A stretch of DNA of 64,000 nt from Oscillospiraceae bacterium (GTDB lineage: Bacteria > Bacillota > Clostridia > Oscillospirales > Oscillospiraceae): NCBI GenBank assembly GCA_015068455.1, contig SVKO01000002.1, positions 248,001 through 312,000 of the forward strand, read 5' to 3'. The translations under genes were made by a program, and so were the position numbers. Of this stretch, positions 10,703-18,739 are shown in pieces (position 1 is the first letter of the stretch; each line of letters opens with the position of its first letter). The notes below the pieces were generated by a model. The model was not told where the DNA came from. It ran no database searches and saw only the letters and a list, made by a program, of their open reading frames with translations.

Positions 10703-11566
10703 TTAATTAACGGCCCATCGGCCCGTGGCGCCGCAGGGGAGGATCAGGCCGGAATCTGTCACGGGGAGTCCCAGCTCGCCGCATTCGCTCCTGCCGCCGA
10801 AGCGCGGGCGGAAGATGCTGTCCATGATATATCCCAGGACGCTGGGCGCGAGGCCGGTGGTATAAGAATTGATGATGACGAACAGGGGATCGTCGGACAG
10901 GACCTTCGACGTCAATTCGACGAAGGGAAACAGATTTTGTTCCAGTTTCCAGATCTCGCCCGAGGGGCCGCGGCCGTAGGAGGGGGGATCCATGATGATG
11001 GCATCGTACTGTCTGCCCCGGCGGATCTCCCGCTCGACGAATTTTGCGCAGTCGTCCACGATCCAGCGGATCGGCGCATCGCCGAGGCCGGAGGAGCGGG
11101 CGTTTTCCTTCGCCCAGGCCACCATGCCCTTGGCCGCGTCCACATGGCAGACGCTGGCGCCGGCCGCCGCCGCCGCGATGGTGGCGCCGCCGGTATAGGC
11201 GAACAGGTTCAAAACACGGATCGGACGTCCCGCAGCCCGGATGGAGGCCATGATGTAGTCCCAGTTGGCGGCCTGCTCCGGGAAGACGCCGGTGTGCTTG
11301 AAGTTCATGGGCTTGACGTTGAATACCAGGGGACCGTAGCCGATCTGCCAGCGCTCGGGCAGATGGTGCTCGGACCACCGGCCGCCGCCGCTGTTGGAGC
11401 GGACATAGCGCGCGTCATAACGTTTCCAGCGCGGATCCGTGCGGGCGGTCTGCCAGATCACCTGGGGGTCAGGGCGCACGAGGATATAGCGGCCCCAGCG
11501 CTCGAGCTTTTCTCCGTCGGAGGTATCGAGCACCTCATAGTCCTTCCAATGATCCGAAATCCACAT
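10703..11566 (-). CDS. Class I SAM-dependent methyltransferase (RlmI/RlmK-like)
   Basis: This 287-residue cytoplasmic methyltransferase has a SAM-binding motif I NLFAYTGGAT and the catalytic motif DPPSYGRGPSG. Both are typical of the RlmI/RlmK-type Rossmann domain that methylates 23S rRNA. The N-terminal ~80 residues (WGRYILVRPDPQVIW) match the non-PUA form seen in Clostridia. The exact target base cannot be read from sequence. It follows the PBP gene by 27 nt and precedes ecfA1 by 11 nt, with no room for strong promoters, so an operon is likely. Confidence 0.85.
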   Translation of the reverse strand: MWISDHWKDYEVLDTSDGEKLERWGRYILVRPDPQVIWQTARTDPRWKRYDARYVRSNSGGGRWSEHHLPERWQIGYGPLVFNVKPMNFKHTGVFPEQAANWDYIMASIRAAGRPIRVLNLFAYTGGATIAAAAAGASVCHVDAAKGMVAWAKENARSSGLGDAPIRWIVDDCAKFVEREIRRGRQYDAIIMDPPSYGRGPSGEIWKLEQNLFPFVELTSKVLSDDPLFVIINSYTTGLAPSVLGYIMDSIFRPRFGGRSECGELGLPVTDSGLILPCGATGRWAVN

Positions 11567-11593
11567 AATTGCAGTCTCCTGAATGCTAAACTT

Positions 11594-14287
11594 TTATCCG
11601 CCGTCAGGCGCCGGAGGCTCGGGTGCCGGGGGTTCCGGCGACGGCGCGGGCGCAGGCTGCGGCGTCAGGGACGCCGCGCTGTGCACGGTACAGGTGGGAA
11701 CATCCTCGCCGTTCCAGATGCCGCCCACGCGGACGGTATTGCCAGGCACGCTGGAGCAGTACTCGTTGGCGCGGCCATGGCCGCCCTCACACCACTGAAT
11801 GGTGGTATGCCCGGTGCAGTATTCCGTGGGCGCGTCGATCTCCACCAGACGTTCGGTAACGGCGCAGCTGCCGTTGACGTCGTTTTTACAGGCGTCCGTT
11901 GCCAGCAGATGGCTCTTGGAGCAGATCACATAATCCTTTTCCGTGAGCTCCTGCACGTAGAAGGAACCCTGATACACCGGCTTGTTCTCTTTGCCGTCCA
12001 CCAGGCGGGACATGACCTTGCGCCACATCACCACGGCGGGGTTGGTATAGCTGCCGGACAGAACGACCTCCTCCGGCTCGTCGAAGCCGCACCAGACGGA
12101 TGCGGTATAGTAGCCTGTAAAGCCGGAGAACCAGCGGTCATTGTTGTCCGAGGAGGTGCCGGTCTTGCCGGCCACGTCCATGCCGCCGATGGAAGCGGGG
12201 GAGCCGGTGCCGTAGTTGACCGCGTTTTCCAGCATGAAGCTCATGGCCCAGGCGGTGCCCTCGCTCATGGCCCGGTGGGTTTCCTGGGTGTTGTCCAGGA
12301 TCACGTTGCCTTCACTGTCCACGACCTTGGTATAGGTGCGGGCCTGGCGGAAGACGCCGTCATTGGGGAACGTGGCGTAGGCCGTGGCCATCTCGCGGAC
12401 GGTGACGCCGTAGGTCAGCGCGCCGAGGGCCAGAGGCGCGAGGGCTTTGTCGGTGTAATCCTTGTCGCCCATATCCTCCCGCTCCACCAGCGAGTACATA
12501 TTGAGCTTGTTTTTTGCAAATTCAAAGGAGGCTTCCGGCGTCAGATCCGCCAGAACACGCACGGCGATGGTATTGAGAGACTTCGCCACACCGGTGGCCA
12601 CGGTCATGCTCTTGCCGGAGGTGCCGCCGCCCTCGTTGGTGGGCCAGCCGTCCTCGTAAGGCATATCTTTATAAATGGAGTTGGGGGTGATGACGCCGTA
12701 TTCCAGGGCGGGGGAGTAGACCGTCAGGGGCTTGATGGACGAACCGGGCTGGCGCTGGCTCATGGTGGCGCGGTTGAGATTCAGGAAGCCTTCCTTTTTG
12801 CCCACGCCGCCTGCCATGGCCACCACGTCGCCGCTCTGATTGTCCACCACCACGATGGCGGACTGGAGCTGCTGGGCGCTGGTGGTGTCGGGGAGATTGG
12901 ACTTGTCCTCATAAACCTCGTCCACGATGGCCTGAACGTCGGAATCCAGGGTGGAATAGATGATATAGCCGCCGGTTTTCAGCTGGGTCATGCAGGCTTC
13001 GTAATCTCTGCCGGTCTGGACCTGCAGATCGGCCACCACGTCGCGGATGACCGTGTCGACGAAGTAGGAATAGTCCCAGACCTTTTCCACCAGGCTTTCC
13101 TCGGTCAGCACGGCGCCGCATTTCGGGCAGTGCAGCACATCGTGGGTGGTGGGGATGGGATCTTCCTCGTCCGGCGTTTCTTCGCCGGGTTGTCCATCTT
13201 CTTCGCCCTCGGCGGTTTCATCTTCTTCCTGTTCGTCGGATTCTTCGTATTCCTCGGATTCTTCCCGTTCTGCCTCGCGCTCGGCGCGCAGTTCCTCCAG
13301 CTCCTCCTCGGTATAGGGGACCGTTTCGATTTTCAGAGAGTATTCGCCCACCTGGGCCCCGCACTCGGGGCAGTTGTAGGCGTCCTCGGCGCTGCCGTTG
13401 TGGAAAATCAGTTCCTGATCGTGCGCCGCAGCGTACTCGCCCTCGCTGATGAGCCCCTGATCGCGCATCTCCTGCAGGATGATGTTTCGCCGGGTCAGGT
13501 TTTCTTCGGGCGCGATATACGGATCATAGAGGGAGGGATTGTTGGTGATGCCGATGAGGCTGGCGCACTCTGCAAGGGTCAGCTCATCGAGGGATTTGGC
13601 AAAATAGACGTTGGCCGCGCTCTTGACGCCGTAGGCGCCTTCACCGAGGTAGATCGTGTTGAGGTACCACTCGATGATTTCCTCTTTGGTATATTTTTTC
13701 TCAAACTGAAGGGCGCGGAAAATCTCCTGCAGCTTTCGCCGCACCGTGACCTGATCGTCGCCGGTGAGGTTTTTGATGAGCTGCTGGGTGATGGTGGAGC
13801 CGCCGAAGGAATCTCCCCCGGAGCCGAAGAACATGGAACCGCAGGCGCTGATGGTGCGGCGCCAGTCGACGCCCTGGTGCTCAAAGAACCGCTTGTCTTC
13901 AATGGCGACGGCGGCATTGATCAGATTTTCGGGGATTTCCTCAAGATCGGCCCAGATGCGGTTCTCTGTGGCATAGATCTGCTGGAGCTCTTCATATTCG
14001 CCGGTCTGCTTGTTCATGGCATAGATGAAGGACGTCTGGCTCAGGGTATAGTCGTCCAGAGACATGTCCGAGGAAACCAGAACGTCGTCTTTCAGATACG
14101 TCGCCATATCCACGGAAAACAGTATGCCTGCAATGAGCGCCACCAGAAGGACGGTGGCAGCTGCCCCGGCGGCGAGCTTGACCAGGAACCATAAAATACG
14201 CACGATGACGACCGGAGCTCCGTCCCGGTCGTTGGCTGCGCGTTTGCGGTCTTTATATTCTCTGAGTCTCTTTTTATTTGCGTCCAT
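11594..14287 (-). CDS. Class A penicillin-binding protein (PBP1A family) with split zinc-knuckle insert
   Basis: This 897-residue bifunctional peptidoglycan synthase is anchored by one helix at about 30-56. The glycosyltransferase (GT51) domain follows, with catalytic Glu130 in AIEDKRFFEHQG and the motif GGSTITQQLIKN. The transpeptidase has SSIK with Ser516, SLN and KTGT. Between them is an unusual insert: CPECG (Cys306/309), a strongly acidic Glu-rich linker (about 324-378), then CPKCG (Cys387/390). The tail is rich in Pro and Ala. ATG 14287 is chosen because AGGAGG is spaced 5 nt upstream. The AT-rich stretch 14346-14387 holds TTGACA and two TATAAT-like boxes in noncanonical spacing. Confidence 0.93.
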   Translation of the reverse strand: MDANKKRLREYKDRKRAANDRDGAPVVIVRILWFLVKLAAGAAATVLLVALIAGILFSVDMATYLKDDVLVSSDMSLDDYTLSQTSFIYAMNKQTGEYEELQQIYATENRIWADLEEIPENLINAAVAIEDKRFFEHQGVDWRRTISACGSMFFGSGGDSFGGSTITQQLIKNLTGDDQVTVRRKLQEIFRALQFEKKYTKEEIIEWYLNTIYLGEGAYGVKSAANVYFAKSLDELTLAECASLIGITNNPSLYDPYIAPEENLTRRNIILQEMRDQGLISEGEYAAAHDQELIFHNGSAEDAYNCPECGAQVGEYSLKIETVPYTEEELEELRAEREAEREESEEYEESDEQEEDETAEGEEDGQPGEETPDEEDPIPTTHDVLHCPKCGAVLTEESLVEKVWDYSYFVDTVIRDVVADLQVQTGRDYEACMTQLKTGGYIIYSTLDSDVQAIVDEVYEDKSNLPDTTSAQQLQSAIVVVDNQSGDVVAMAGGVGKKEGFLNLNRATMSQRQPGSSIKPLTVYSPALEYGVITPNSIYKDMPYEDGWPTNEGGGTSGKSMTVATGVAKSLNTIAVRVLADLTPEASFEFAKNKLNMYSLVEREDMGDKDYTDKALAPLALGALTYGVTVREMATAYATFPNDGVFRQARTYTKVVDSEGNVILDNTQETHRAMSEGTAWAMSFMLENAVNYGTGSPASIGGMDVAGKTGTSSDNNDRWFSGFTGYYTASVWCGFDEPEEVVLSGSYTNPAVVMWRKVMSRLVDGKENKPVYQGSFYVQELTEKDYVICSKSHLLATDACKNDVNGSCAVTERLVEIDAPTEYCTGHTTIQWCEGGHGRANEYCSSVPGNTVRVGGIWNGEDVPTCTVHSAASLTPQPAPAPSPEPPAPEPPAPDGG

Positions 14288-14581
14288 GGGATCCTCCTGC
14301 GCAAAAGCCGCGGAAGCGGCTCGGATGCAACGACGATCTGTCGAAACAGTATAATACAACATCTTATATTATAGCATAAATGTCAAACGGATGGAATGGC
14401 AAAAAGCGTTAAGAATCGTGAATTTTTTCTGAACACCGAGGGGCAGCCGCGAAAGCGCCCAATAAAGCATGACCGGAGATTTTTACAATTATCGGCAGCG
14501 GTGATTGGTAAAATGATACAAAAATGGAGAATCGAGACGAAACTTTTCTGATAAATACAGCAAGAAACCGGCGATACCCTC
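14288..14581. other. Divergent intergenic region between the PBP and DUF1292 genes
   Basis: No gene is evident. The half near the PBP gene (14346-14387) is AT-rich and probably contains its promoter. A small hairpin (AGCCGC-TTCC-GCGGCT, then TTTT, minus strand) lies near 14303-14318 in the presumed leader. I see nothing else in 14388-14581. Confidence 0.5.
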
Positions 14582-14609
14582 TTGATTTTCTTCGTCTTTG
14601 TGGTACAAT
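14582..14609 (+). promoter_or_regulatory. Promoter of the DUF1292 gene
   Basis: TTGATT (14582-14587), a 16-nt spacer and TACAAT (14604-14609) with an extended TGG. ATG follows 29 nt downstream of the -10 box. Confidence 0.75.
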
Positions 14610-14637
14610 AAGGCCAGCAAGACCAAGGAGGCACCGC

Positions 14638-14910
14638 ATGGATACTGAATTCGGCCGGGATTTCATCACGATCACAGATGAAGACGGCGTTGAGTACGAA
14701 CTGGAAATCCTGTCCACCGTGGAATACAACGGAGCGCTCTACTACGCGCTCGCGCCCGCGGATACTGATGAAGACGAAGAGCTGGAGGTCAGCGTTCTCA
14801 AGGCCGTGGAGGAAGACGGAGAAGAAATCCTCGTGGCGATCGACGACGATGATGAACTCGAGAAGGTTTATGAGCTGCTCATCGAGCAGATGTACGAGGA
14901 AGAAGAATGA
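14638..14910 (+). CDS. DUF1292 domain-containing protein
   Basis: This small, very acidic 90-residue protein starts MDTEFGRDFITITDEDGVEY, with the DUF1292 pattern of an N-terminal ITDEDG strand and a Glu/Asp-rich C-terminal half ending MYEEEE. The function is unknown; in Firmicutes the family often lies near tRNA-modification genes such as yrrK/ruvX, which is not the case here. ATG 14638 has AAGGAGG 8 nt upstream; the longer frame from 14524 precedes the promoter. The structured RNA follows immediately. Confidence 0.85.
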   Translation: MDTEFGRDFITITDEDGVEYELEILSTVEYNGALYYALAPADTDEDEELEVSVLKAVEEDGEEILVAIDDDDELEKVYELLIEQMYEEEE

Positions 14911-15112
14911 ATTACCCCCTGCCTGGTTCGTGTAGGATCCACTTAAACCCACATTAAATAATAGGGACGCTGTACTTCTCATTCGGATTGCAGGCCTCCC
15001 GCCTGTACTCGATACAACGCGGAAGTTGGAAGCAGCGAAGAATGGGAGAGGCGACCCACCTGCAGTTGTGTGCAGGTTATAACTGGATCCTCACGGCCAT
15101 GGCGGGGCCTCA
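14911..15112 (+). ncRNA. ssrS: 6S-like RNA
   Basis: This is a ~200-nt highly structured transcript. Its ends form a long closing stem: 14921-14941 (GCCTGGTTCGTG, AGGATCCA) pairs with 15084-15103 (TGGATCCT, CACGGCCATGGC), extended by CCCC 14915-14918 with GGGG 15104-15107. Inside are a helix GCTG/CTTC (14969-14978) with GAAGCAGC (15029-15036), a hairpin CAGGC-CTCCC-GCCTG (14991-15005) and a hairpin CCTGCA-GTTGTG-TGCAGG (15059-15076). The AT-rich TTAAATAAT at 14954-14962 falls where the promoter-mimicking bubble of 6S RNA would lie. 6S binds the housekeeping RNA polymerase. SRP RNA, tmRNA and RNase P hallmarks are missing. I see no clear own promoter, so the 5' end is approximate. Confidence 0.6.
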
Positions 15113-15118
15113 TAAAAG

Positions 15119-15154
15119 AAAACGGCAGCACGCTCCGGCGTGCTGCCGTTTTGC
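15119..15154 (+). terminator. Terminator after the 6S-like RNA
   Basis: A 13-bp stem (AACGGCAGCACGC / GCGTGCTGCCGTT) has flanking A and T runs, so it can work on both strands. It lies a few bases after the closing stem of the RNA. Confidence 0.88.
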
Positions 15155-15175
15155 GTCAAAAAGCAAAAAAGGCAC

Positions 15176-15204
15176 TTGCATCTGGCGGGCGCATTCGTTA
15201 TAAT
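15176..15204 (+). promoter_or_regulatory. Promoter of the foldase gene
   Basis: TTGCAT (15176-15181), a 17-nt spacer and a perfect TATAAT (15199-15204). Confidence 0.85.
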
Positions 15205-15265
15205 GGCTATAATCGCTTGCATATGCGACCTGAATGAATATCAATTATCGAGAGGACGGATCCCC

Positions 15266-16909
15266 ATGAGTGCATCACGCGAAAGAAAAAAGCGGGCGGT
15301 GCTTGCCGAAAGCGGCCAGAGCCCGAAGCAGATCAAGGCTGCCCAGGAAAAGAAAAGAAAGACGCACCGCAGAACGGTCGGCATCATTGCCCTCGTACTG
15401 GCGCTGGCCATCGGCATCGGCCTGTTCTATGGTCTGGTCGTTCGGCCCAAGGCCCTGCCCAAGAAGACCGTGGCCCTGCGCACCGGCGATCACGAGCTGT
15501 CCGCCGTGGAATTCAGCCACTATTATTATGACGCGATCAACTCGTTCTATCAGAATTACGGCTCCTATCTGAGCTATTTTATGTCTGATCCTTCCCAGCC
15601 CATCGACCAGCAGGTCTATGACCAGGAGACCGGCGAGACCTGGGCGGAGTATTTCAAGAAGAGCGCCGCCGATACGGCGAAGTTCGATTACGCCGTCTAT
15701 GACGAGGCGAAAGCCGCCGGCTACACGCTTTCCGCGGAAAGTGAGCAGGCCATTCAGGACAGCATCAAGACGCTGGAGACCCAGGTCAAGGAGAACGGCT
15801 TCAAGTCCATTGACCAGTATTTTGACCAGGTCTACGGCAAGGGCTGCAGCAAGAACTCTTACCTTGCCTATCAGCGTATCCGCGCCACCGCTTCGGAGTA
15901 TTCGAAGAAGCTGGACGATGAGCGCGAATTCTCCGATGCCGACATCCAGGCCAAGGACGACGAGAACCCCGCGAAGTACTCCACCGCCACTTATCGCTCT
16001 TACCTTCTAAGCGCCAGCAACTACAAGCCTGAGACCGCGACGGATGAGGAAGGCGAAGAAGAGGAGGAGATTTCCGAAGAGGAACAGGCCGCCATTGACG
16101 AGCAGGCGCTGAAGGACGCCAAGGCCGACGCCGACAAGATGGTCGCTGCCGCCACCTCCGAGAAGGCCTACACCGATATGGCGCTGGAGCTTGCCTCCGA
16201 GGGCGCCAAGTCGACCTACGAAAATGCCGACGCCACCCTGCATTCCGGCGACAGCTACGACGACATCAACTCTCTGTTTGTGGATTGGCTCTTTGACAGC
16301 GCTCGTAAGGAGGGCGATGTGACCACCATTGCCGACGCGGACAGCGGCTACTACGTGCTCTACTTCCTGTCCACCGACGACAACAACTACAACACCGTCA
16401 ATGTGCGTCATATCCTGATCACCCCGGAGAATGACGAGGATTCCGACAACGACGGCACCCCCGACAAAGCCTCCGACGCCGCGGACGCCGCCGCCAAGGA
16501 AAAGGCGGAGAAGATCCTGGCCGACTGGAAGGCCGGCGACGCCACCGAGGACAGTTTTGCCGCCCTGGCCAAGGAGAATTCCAGCGACAACGCCGACGAC
16601 GGCGGCCTCTATGAGGATGTTTACAAGGGCCAGATGGTCGCGGAGTTTGAGGACTGGTGCTACGATCCCGCCCGCAAGGCCGGCGACACCGGCATCGTCA
16701 AGACCACCTACGGCTATCATATCATGTACTTCGTGGGCGAGGGCGAAAATTACCGCCGCCATCAGATCCTGCACGATCTGAAGGACGCCGCTTATGACGA
16801 ATGGGCGGAAAAGATCGTTGAGGGCAAGGACGCCGTCCTGGACGAGGCCGGCACCAAGTTCCTGCGCACCGATCTCGTGCTCGGCTCCAACGAGGCGGCT
16901 GCCCAGTAA
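15266..16909 (+). CDS. Membrane-anchored parvulin-type peptidylprolyl isomerase (PrsA-like foldase)
   Basis: This 547-residue protein begins with a basic cytoplasmic tail rich in Lys and Arg. One transmembrane helix lies at about 37-57 (VGIIALVLALAIGIGLFYGLV), followed by a SurA/PrsA-like alpha-helical chaperone part. An acidic Glu run (about 260-270) precedes a parvulin domain from about 378 (VRHILI) to about 510 (YGYHIMYFVGEG). It has no lipobox, unlike B. subtilis PrsA, so it is anchored by the helix. The parvulin domain carries an insert DEDSDNDGTPD that resembles a calcium-binding thrombospondin-type loop. ATG 15266 is preceded by AGAGGA. It likely helps secreted proteins fold, for example the large surface proteins at 20006-32057 (inference). 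Confidence 0.88.
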   Translation: MSASRERKKRAVLAESGQSPKQIKAAQEKKRKTHRRTVGIIALVLALAIGIGLFYGLVVRPKALPKKTVALRTGDHELSAVEFSHYYYDAINSFYQNYGSYLSYFMSDPSQPIDQQVYDQETGETWAEYFKKSAADTAKFDYAVYDEAKAAGYTLSAESEQAIQDSIKTLETQVKENGFKSIDQYFDQVYGKGCSKNSYLAYQRIRATASEYSKKLDDEREFSDADIQAKDDENPAKYSTATYRSYLLSASNYKPETATDEEGEEEEEISEEEQAAIDEQALKDAKADADKMVAAATSEKAYTDMALELASEGAKSTYENADATLHSGDSYDDINSLFVDWLFDSARKEGDVTTIADADSGYYVLYFLSTDDNNYNTVNVRHILITPENDEDSDNDGTPDKASDAADAAAKEKAEKILADWKAGDATEDSFAALAKENSSDNADDGGLYEDVYKGQMVAEFEDWCYDPARKAGDTGIVKTTYGYHIMYFVGEGENYRRHQILHDLKDAAYDEWAEKIVEGKDAVLDEAGTKFLRTDLVLGSNEAAAQ

Positions 16910-16933
16910 GCAAATAATCAAGACACGTATCAT

Positions 16934-16968
16934 AAAAAATCCCTCCGGCTTGCCGGAGGGATTTTTTT
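16934..16968 (+). terminator. Terminator after the foldase gene
   Basis: CCCTCCGG-CTTG-CCGGAGGG is flanked by AAAAAAT and ATTTTTTT, so it is bidirectional in form. Confidence 0.92.
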
Positions 16969-16981
16969 GCATATGAAAATG

Positions 16982-17007
16982 AAAAACCCCTTCCCGAAGA
17001 GGGAAGG
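16982..17007 (-). terminator. Terminator after rpsT
   Basis: On the minus strand CCTTCCC-TCTTC-GGGAAGG is followed by GGTTTTT, about 22 nt after the rpsT stop codon. Confidence 0.8.
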
Positions 17008-17028
17008 AGGAATTTTTCATGCGAAGGC

Positions 17029-17292
17029 TCAGGCCAGCTTGTTCATCTTCACGGCCATGCTGCTCTTCTTACGGGCAGCGGTGTTCTTGTGAAGGATTCC
17101 CTTTTTCACAGCCTTGTCCACGGACTTCACAGCAGCCTTGAAGGCGGCGTCCGCCAGGTCCTTGTCGCCGGACGTGATGGCAGAGTCGAACTTTTTCACG
17201 GTCGTCTTGAGCGCGGACTTCGCGGCCTTGTTGCGCTCGTTCTCAGCCTTGGAGATCAGAACTCTCTTCTTTGCGGATTTGATGTTGGGCAC
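17029..17292 (-). CDS. rpsT: 30S ribosomal protein S20, GTG start
   Basis: This 87-residue basic alpha-helical protein binds 16S rRNA. It begins PNIKSAKKRVLISKAEN and ends AARKKSSMAVKMNKLA, as in S20 families. The start codon is GTG at 17292 with AGGAGG 8 nt upstream. It is monocistronic, with its own promoter and terminator, and convergent with the foldase gene. Confidence 0.98.
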   Translation of the reverse strand: MPNIKSAKKRVLISKAENERNKAAKSALKTTVKKFDSAITSGDKDLADAAFKAAVKSVDKAVKKGILHKNTAARKKSSMAVKMNKLA

Positions 17293-17363
17293 GGATTACA
17301 CCTCCTCTGATCGCGTTGTATATGTCAAGAAATCACATCGCGTGAAATCCCATGCAGTTAAAC

Positions 17364-17392
17364 ATTATATCTTCATGAAACGAAAAAATCAA
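17364..17392 (-). promoter_or_regulatory. Promoter of rpsT
   Basis: On the minus strand TTGATT, a 17-nt spacer and TATAAT. The leader is about 65 nt. Confidence 0.85.
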
Positions 17393-17519
17393 TAGTCATT
17401 TTTCATTTTTTATGTCTGTTTTCAGAAAAAAGCCGCGCTCCGGGCGAAACGGACGTGTTTTATGCGCCGATCCGGAATAAATCTCCCGTTGGATGGAATG
17501 CTGAGCAGGGGGAATGTAT

Positions 17520-18326
17520 GTGAAAAGGACCGATCTGGCCATGGAGGCCCATGATATCCGCCGGCGCGCGCAGAACAATCGGGAATTGCCCGGCGTGCGC
17601 GTTGAGACGAAGCGCCGCGGCCCCGTCTGCACCACCGTCGTGCAGGTGCTGGATGCGGAAGGGGAGCGGGCCATGGGAAAAGCCCGGGGCACCTATCTTT
17701 CCATGGAGCTGGACGGCCGGTCCGGCCAGGTGCGCGCCGCTGCGGCGCGGCAGTTGGCGGGTCATCTGCGGAAGCTTCTCCCGGCGGAGGGGCCGGTCAC
17801 GGTCGTCGGGCTGGGAAACCGGGCGGTGACGCCGGATGCGCTGGGGGCGCTGACGGTGGGCGAGCTTCTGATCACGTCGCACCTGTGCGCGCAGTTCCCG
17901 TTTTTCCGATCCGTCAGCGCCATTTGTCCCGGTGTTCAGGGACAGACGGGCCTGGAGAGCCTGGAGATCGTCCGGGCAGTGGCAGCGCGGGTAAAGCCGG
18001 CATGTCTGATTGCTGTGGACGCCCTGGCGGCCGCCGAGCTTTCGCACATCGGCGCGGTGATCCAGCTCTCGGATGCCGGGATTCAGCCGGGCTCCGGCGT
18101 GGGCAATCGCAGCGCCCGGCTGGATCGGACGGTCCTGGGTGTGCCGGTGCTTGCCCTGGGCGTGCCGACGGTGACGGATCTGGACGGGGACGGACAGGGA
18201 AGGATCGTTACCACGGCGGACGTCGATCTGACGGTAAAAACCATGGCAAAGCTGCTGGGGGAAGCCGTTAATTCTGCACTGCATCCGGGGCTTTCGAAGG
18301 CCGAATTGGACGGTTTTCTTATGTAG
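17520..18326 (+). CDS. gpr: GPR endopeptidase (germination protease), short form with GTG start
   Basis: GPR is the aspartic-type protease (family A25) that degrades small acid-soluble spore proteins at germination. The motifs RTDLA, VGLGNRAVTPDALG and VDALAAAELSHIG hold the two aspartates regarded as catalytic, and QPGSGVGN is conserved. An ATG at 17514 is only one base from the AGGGGG ribosome site (17507-17512), whereas GTG 17520 is spaced 7 nt, so I use GTG. The 268-residue protein then begins MKRTDLA, leaving two residues where Bacillus zymogens carry a propeptide of about 15. It is shorter overall than the ~370-residue Bacillus proteins. Sigma-G control is expected, but I saw no convincing site. 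Confidence 0.92.
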   Translation: MKRTDLAMEAHDIRRRAQNNRELPGVRVETKRRGPVCTTVVQVLDAEGERAMGKARGTYLSMELDGRSGQVRAAAARQLAGHLRKLLPAEGPVTVVGLGNRAVTPDALGALTVGELLITSHLCAQFPFFRSVSAICPGVQGQTGLESLEIVRAVAARVKPACLIAVDALAAAELSHIGAVIQLSDAGIQPGSGVGNRSARLDRTVLGVPVLALGVPTVTDLDGDGQGRIVTTADVDLTVKTMAKLLGEAVNSALHPGLSKAELDGFLM

Positions 18327-18600
18327 AAAGTTTCTCGTTTATGTCAACGAAATATGCAGCAAAGAGCGCGGATGTGTATGTTGAAAAGCCTGTGAACAAT
18401 GTGAAAAACTTCGTGATCGATGGCCCAAATCCGGGTTGAACGAACAATTATACGAGGGAAAAACTGGATATCCGGTTGAATATTCGCCGTTATGCTTTTG
18501 TAACTGCGGCATTACGTTTACGTGCGATTTTTCGTTATGCGGATTGTTTTTCGGCCAAAAAGTTGGAAAAACGGCTTTTGGTGAAGTCGGAAAAATGTTG
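18327..18600. other. Intergenic region without a recognisable gene
   Basis: This ~270-nt stretch between gpr and the tRNA promoter is less GC-rich than its surroundings. I see no gene, strong terminator or repeat in it. Confidence 0.5.
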
Positions 18601-18629
18601 TTGACAAACAAGGTGGGAGTCATTATAAT
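18601..18629 (+). promoter_or_regulatory. Consensus promoter of tRNA-Leu
   Basis: TTGACA (18601-18606), a 17-nt spacer and TATAAT (18624-18629) are both perfect. The tRNA starts 26 nt downstream. Confidence 0.93.
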
Positions 18630-18654
18630 ATACTACGCATTGAAAATGCTTTTT

Positions 18655-18739
18655 GCGGAAGTGCTGGAATAGGTAGACAGGCACGTTTGAGGTGCGTGTG
18701 TCAACCGACGTGGGAGTTCAAGTCTCCTCTTCCGCACCA
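18655..18739 (+). tRNA. tRNA-Leu (anticodon GAG)
   Basis: The acceptor stem GCGGAAG pairs with CTTCCGC and is followed by ACCA, so the CCA end is encoded. The anticodon stem is CACGT (18682-18686) with GCGTG (18694-18698), and the loop TTGAGGT gives anticodon GAG (18689-18691), reading CUC/CUU. A long variable arm and the T-loop TTCAAGT mark a class II tRNA. Confidence 0.96.

Noticed and set aside
10679..14194. Plus-strand open frame of 1171 codons across the methyltransferase and PBP genes
   Set aside because: Lies opposite two well-supported genes and mirrors their codons; low-complexity product.
14911..15112. SRP RNA, tmRNA or RNase P RNA
   Set aside because: GGAAGCAGC resembles part of the SRP S-domain, but the GGTCAGG strand and apical loop context are missing; no tmRNA tag frame or RNase P core motifs.
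17514..17519. ATG 17514 as the gpr start
   Set aside because: Only one base from the AGGGGG site; GTG 17520 is properly spaced.
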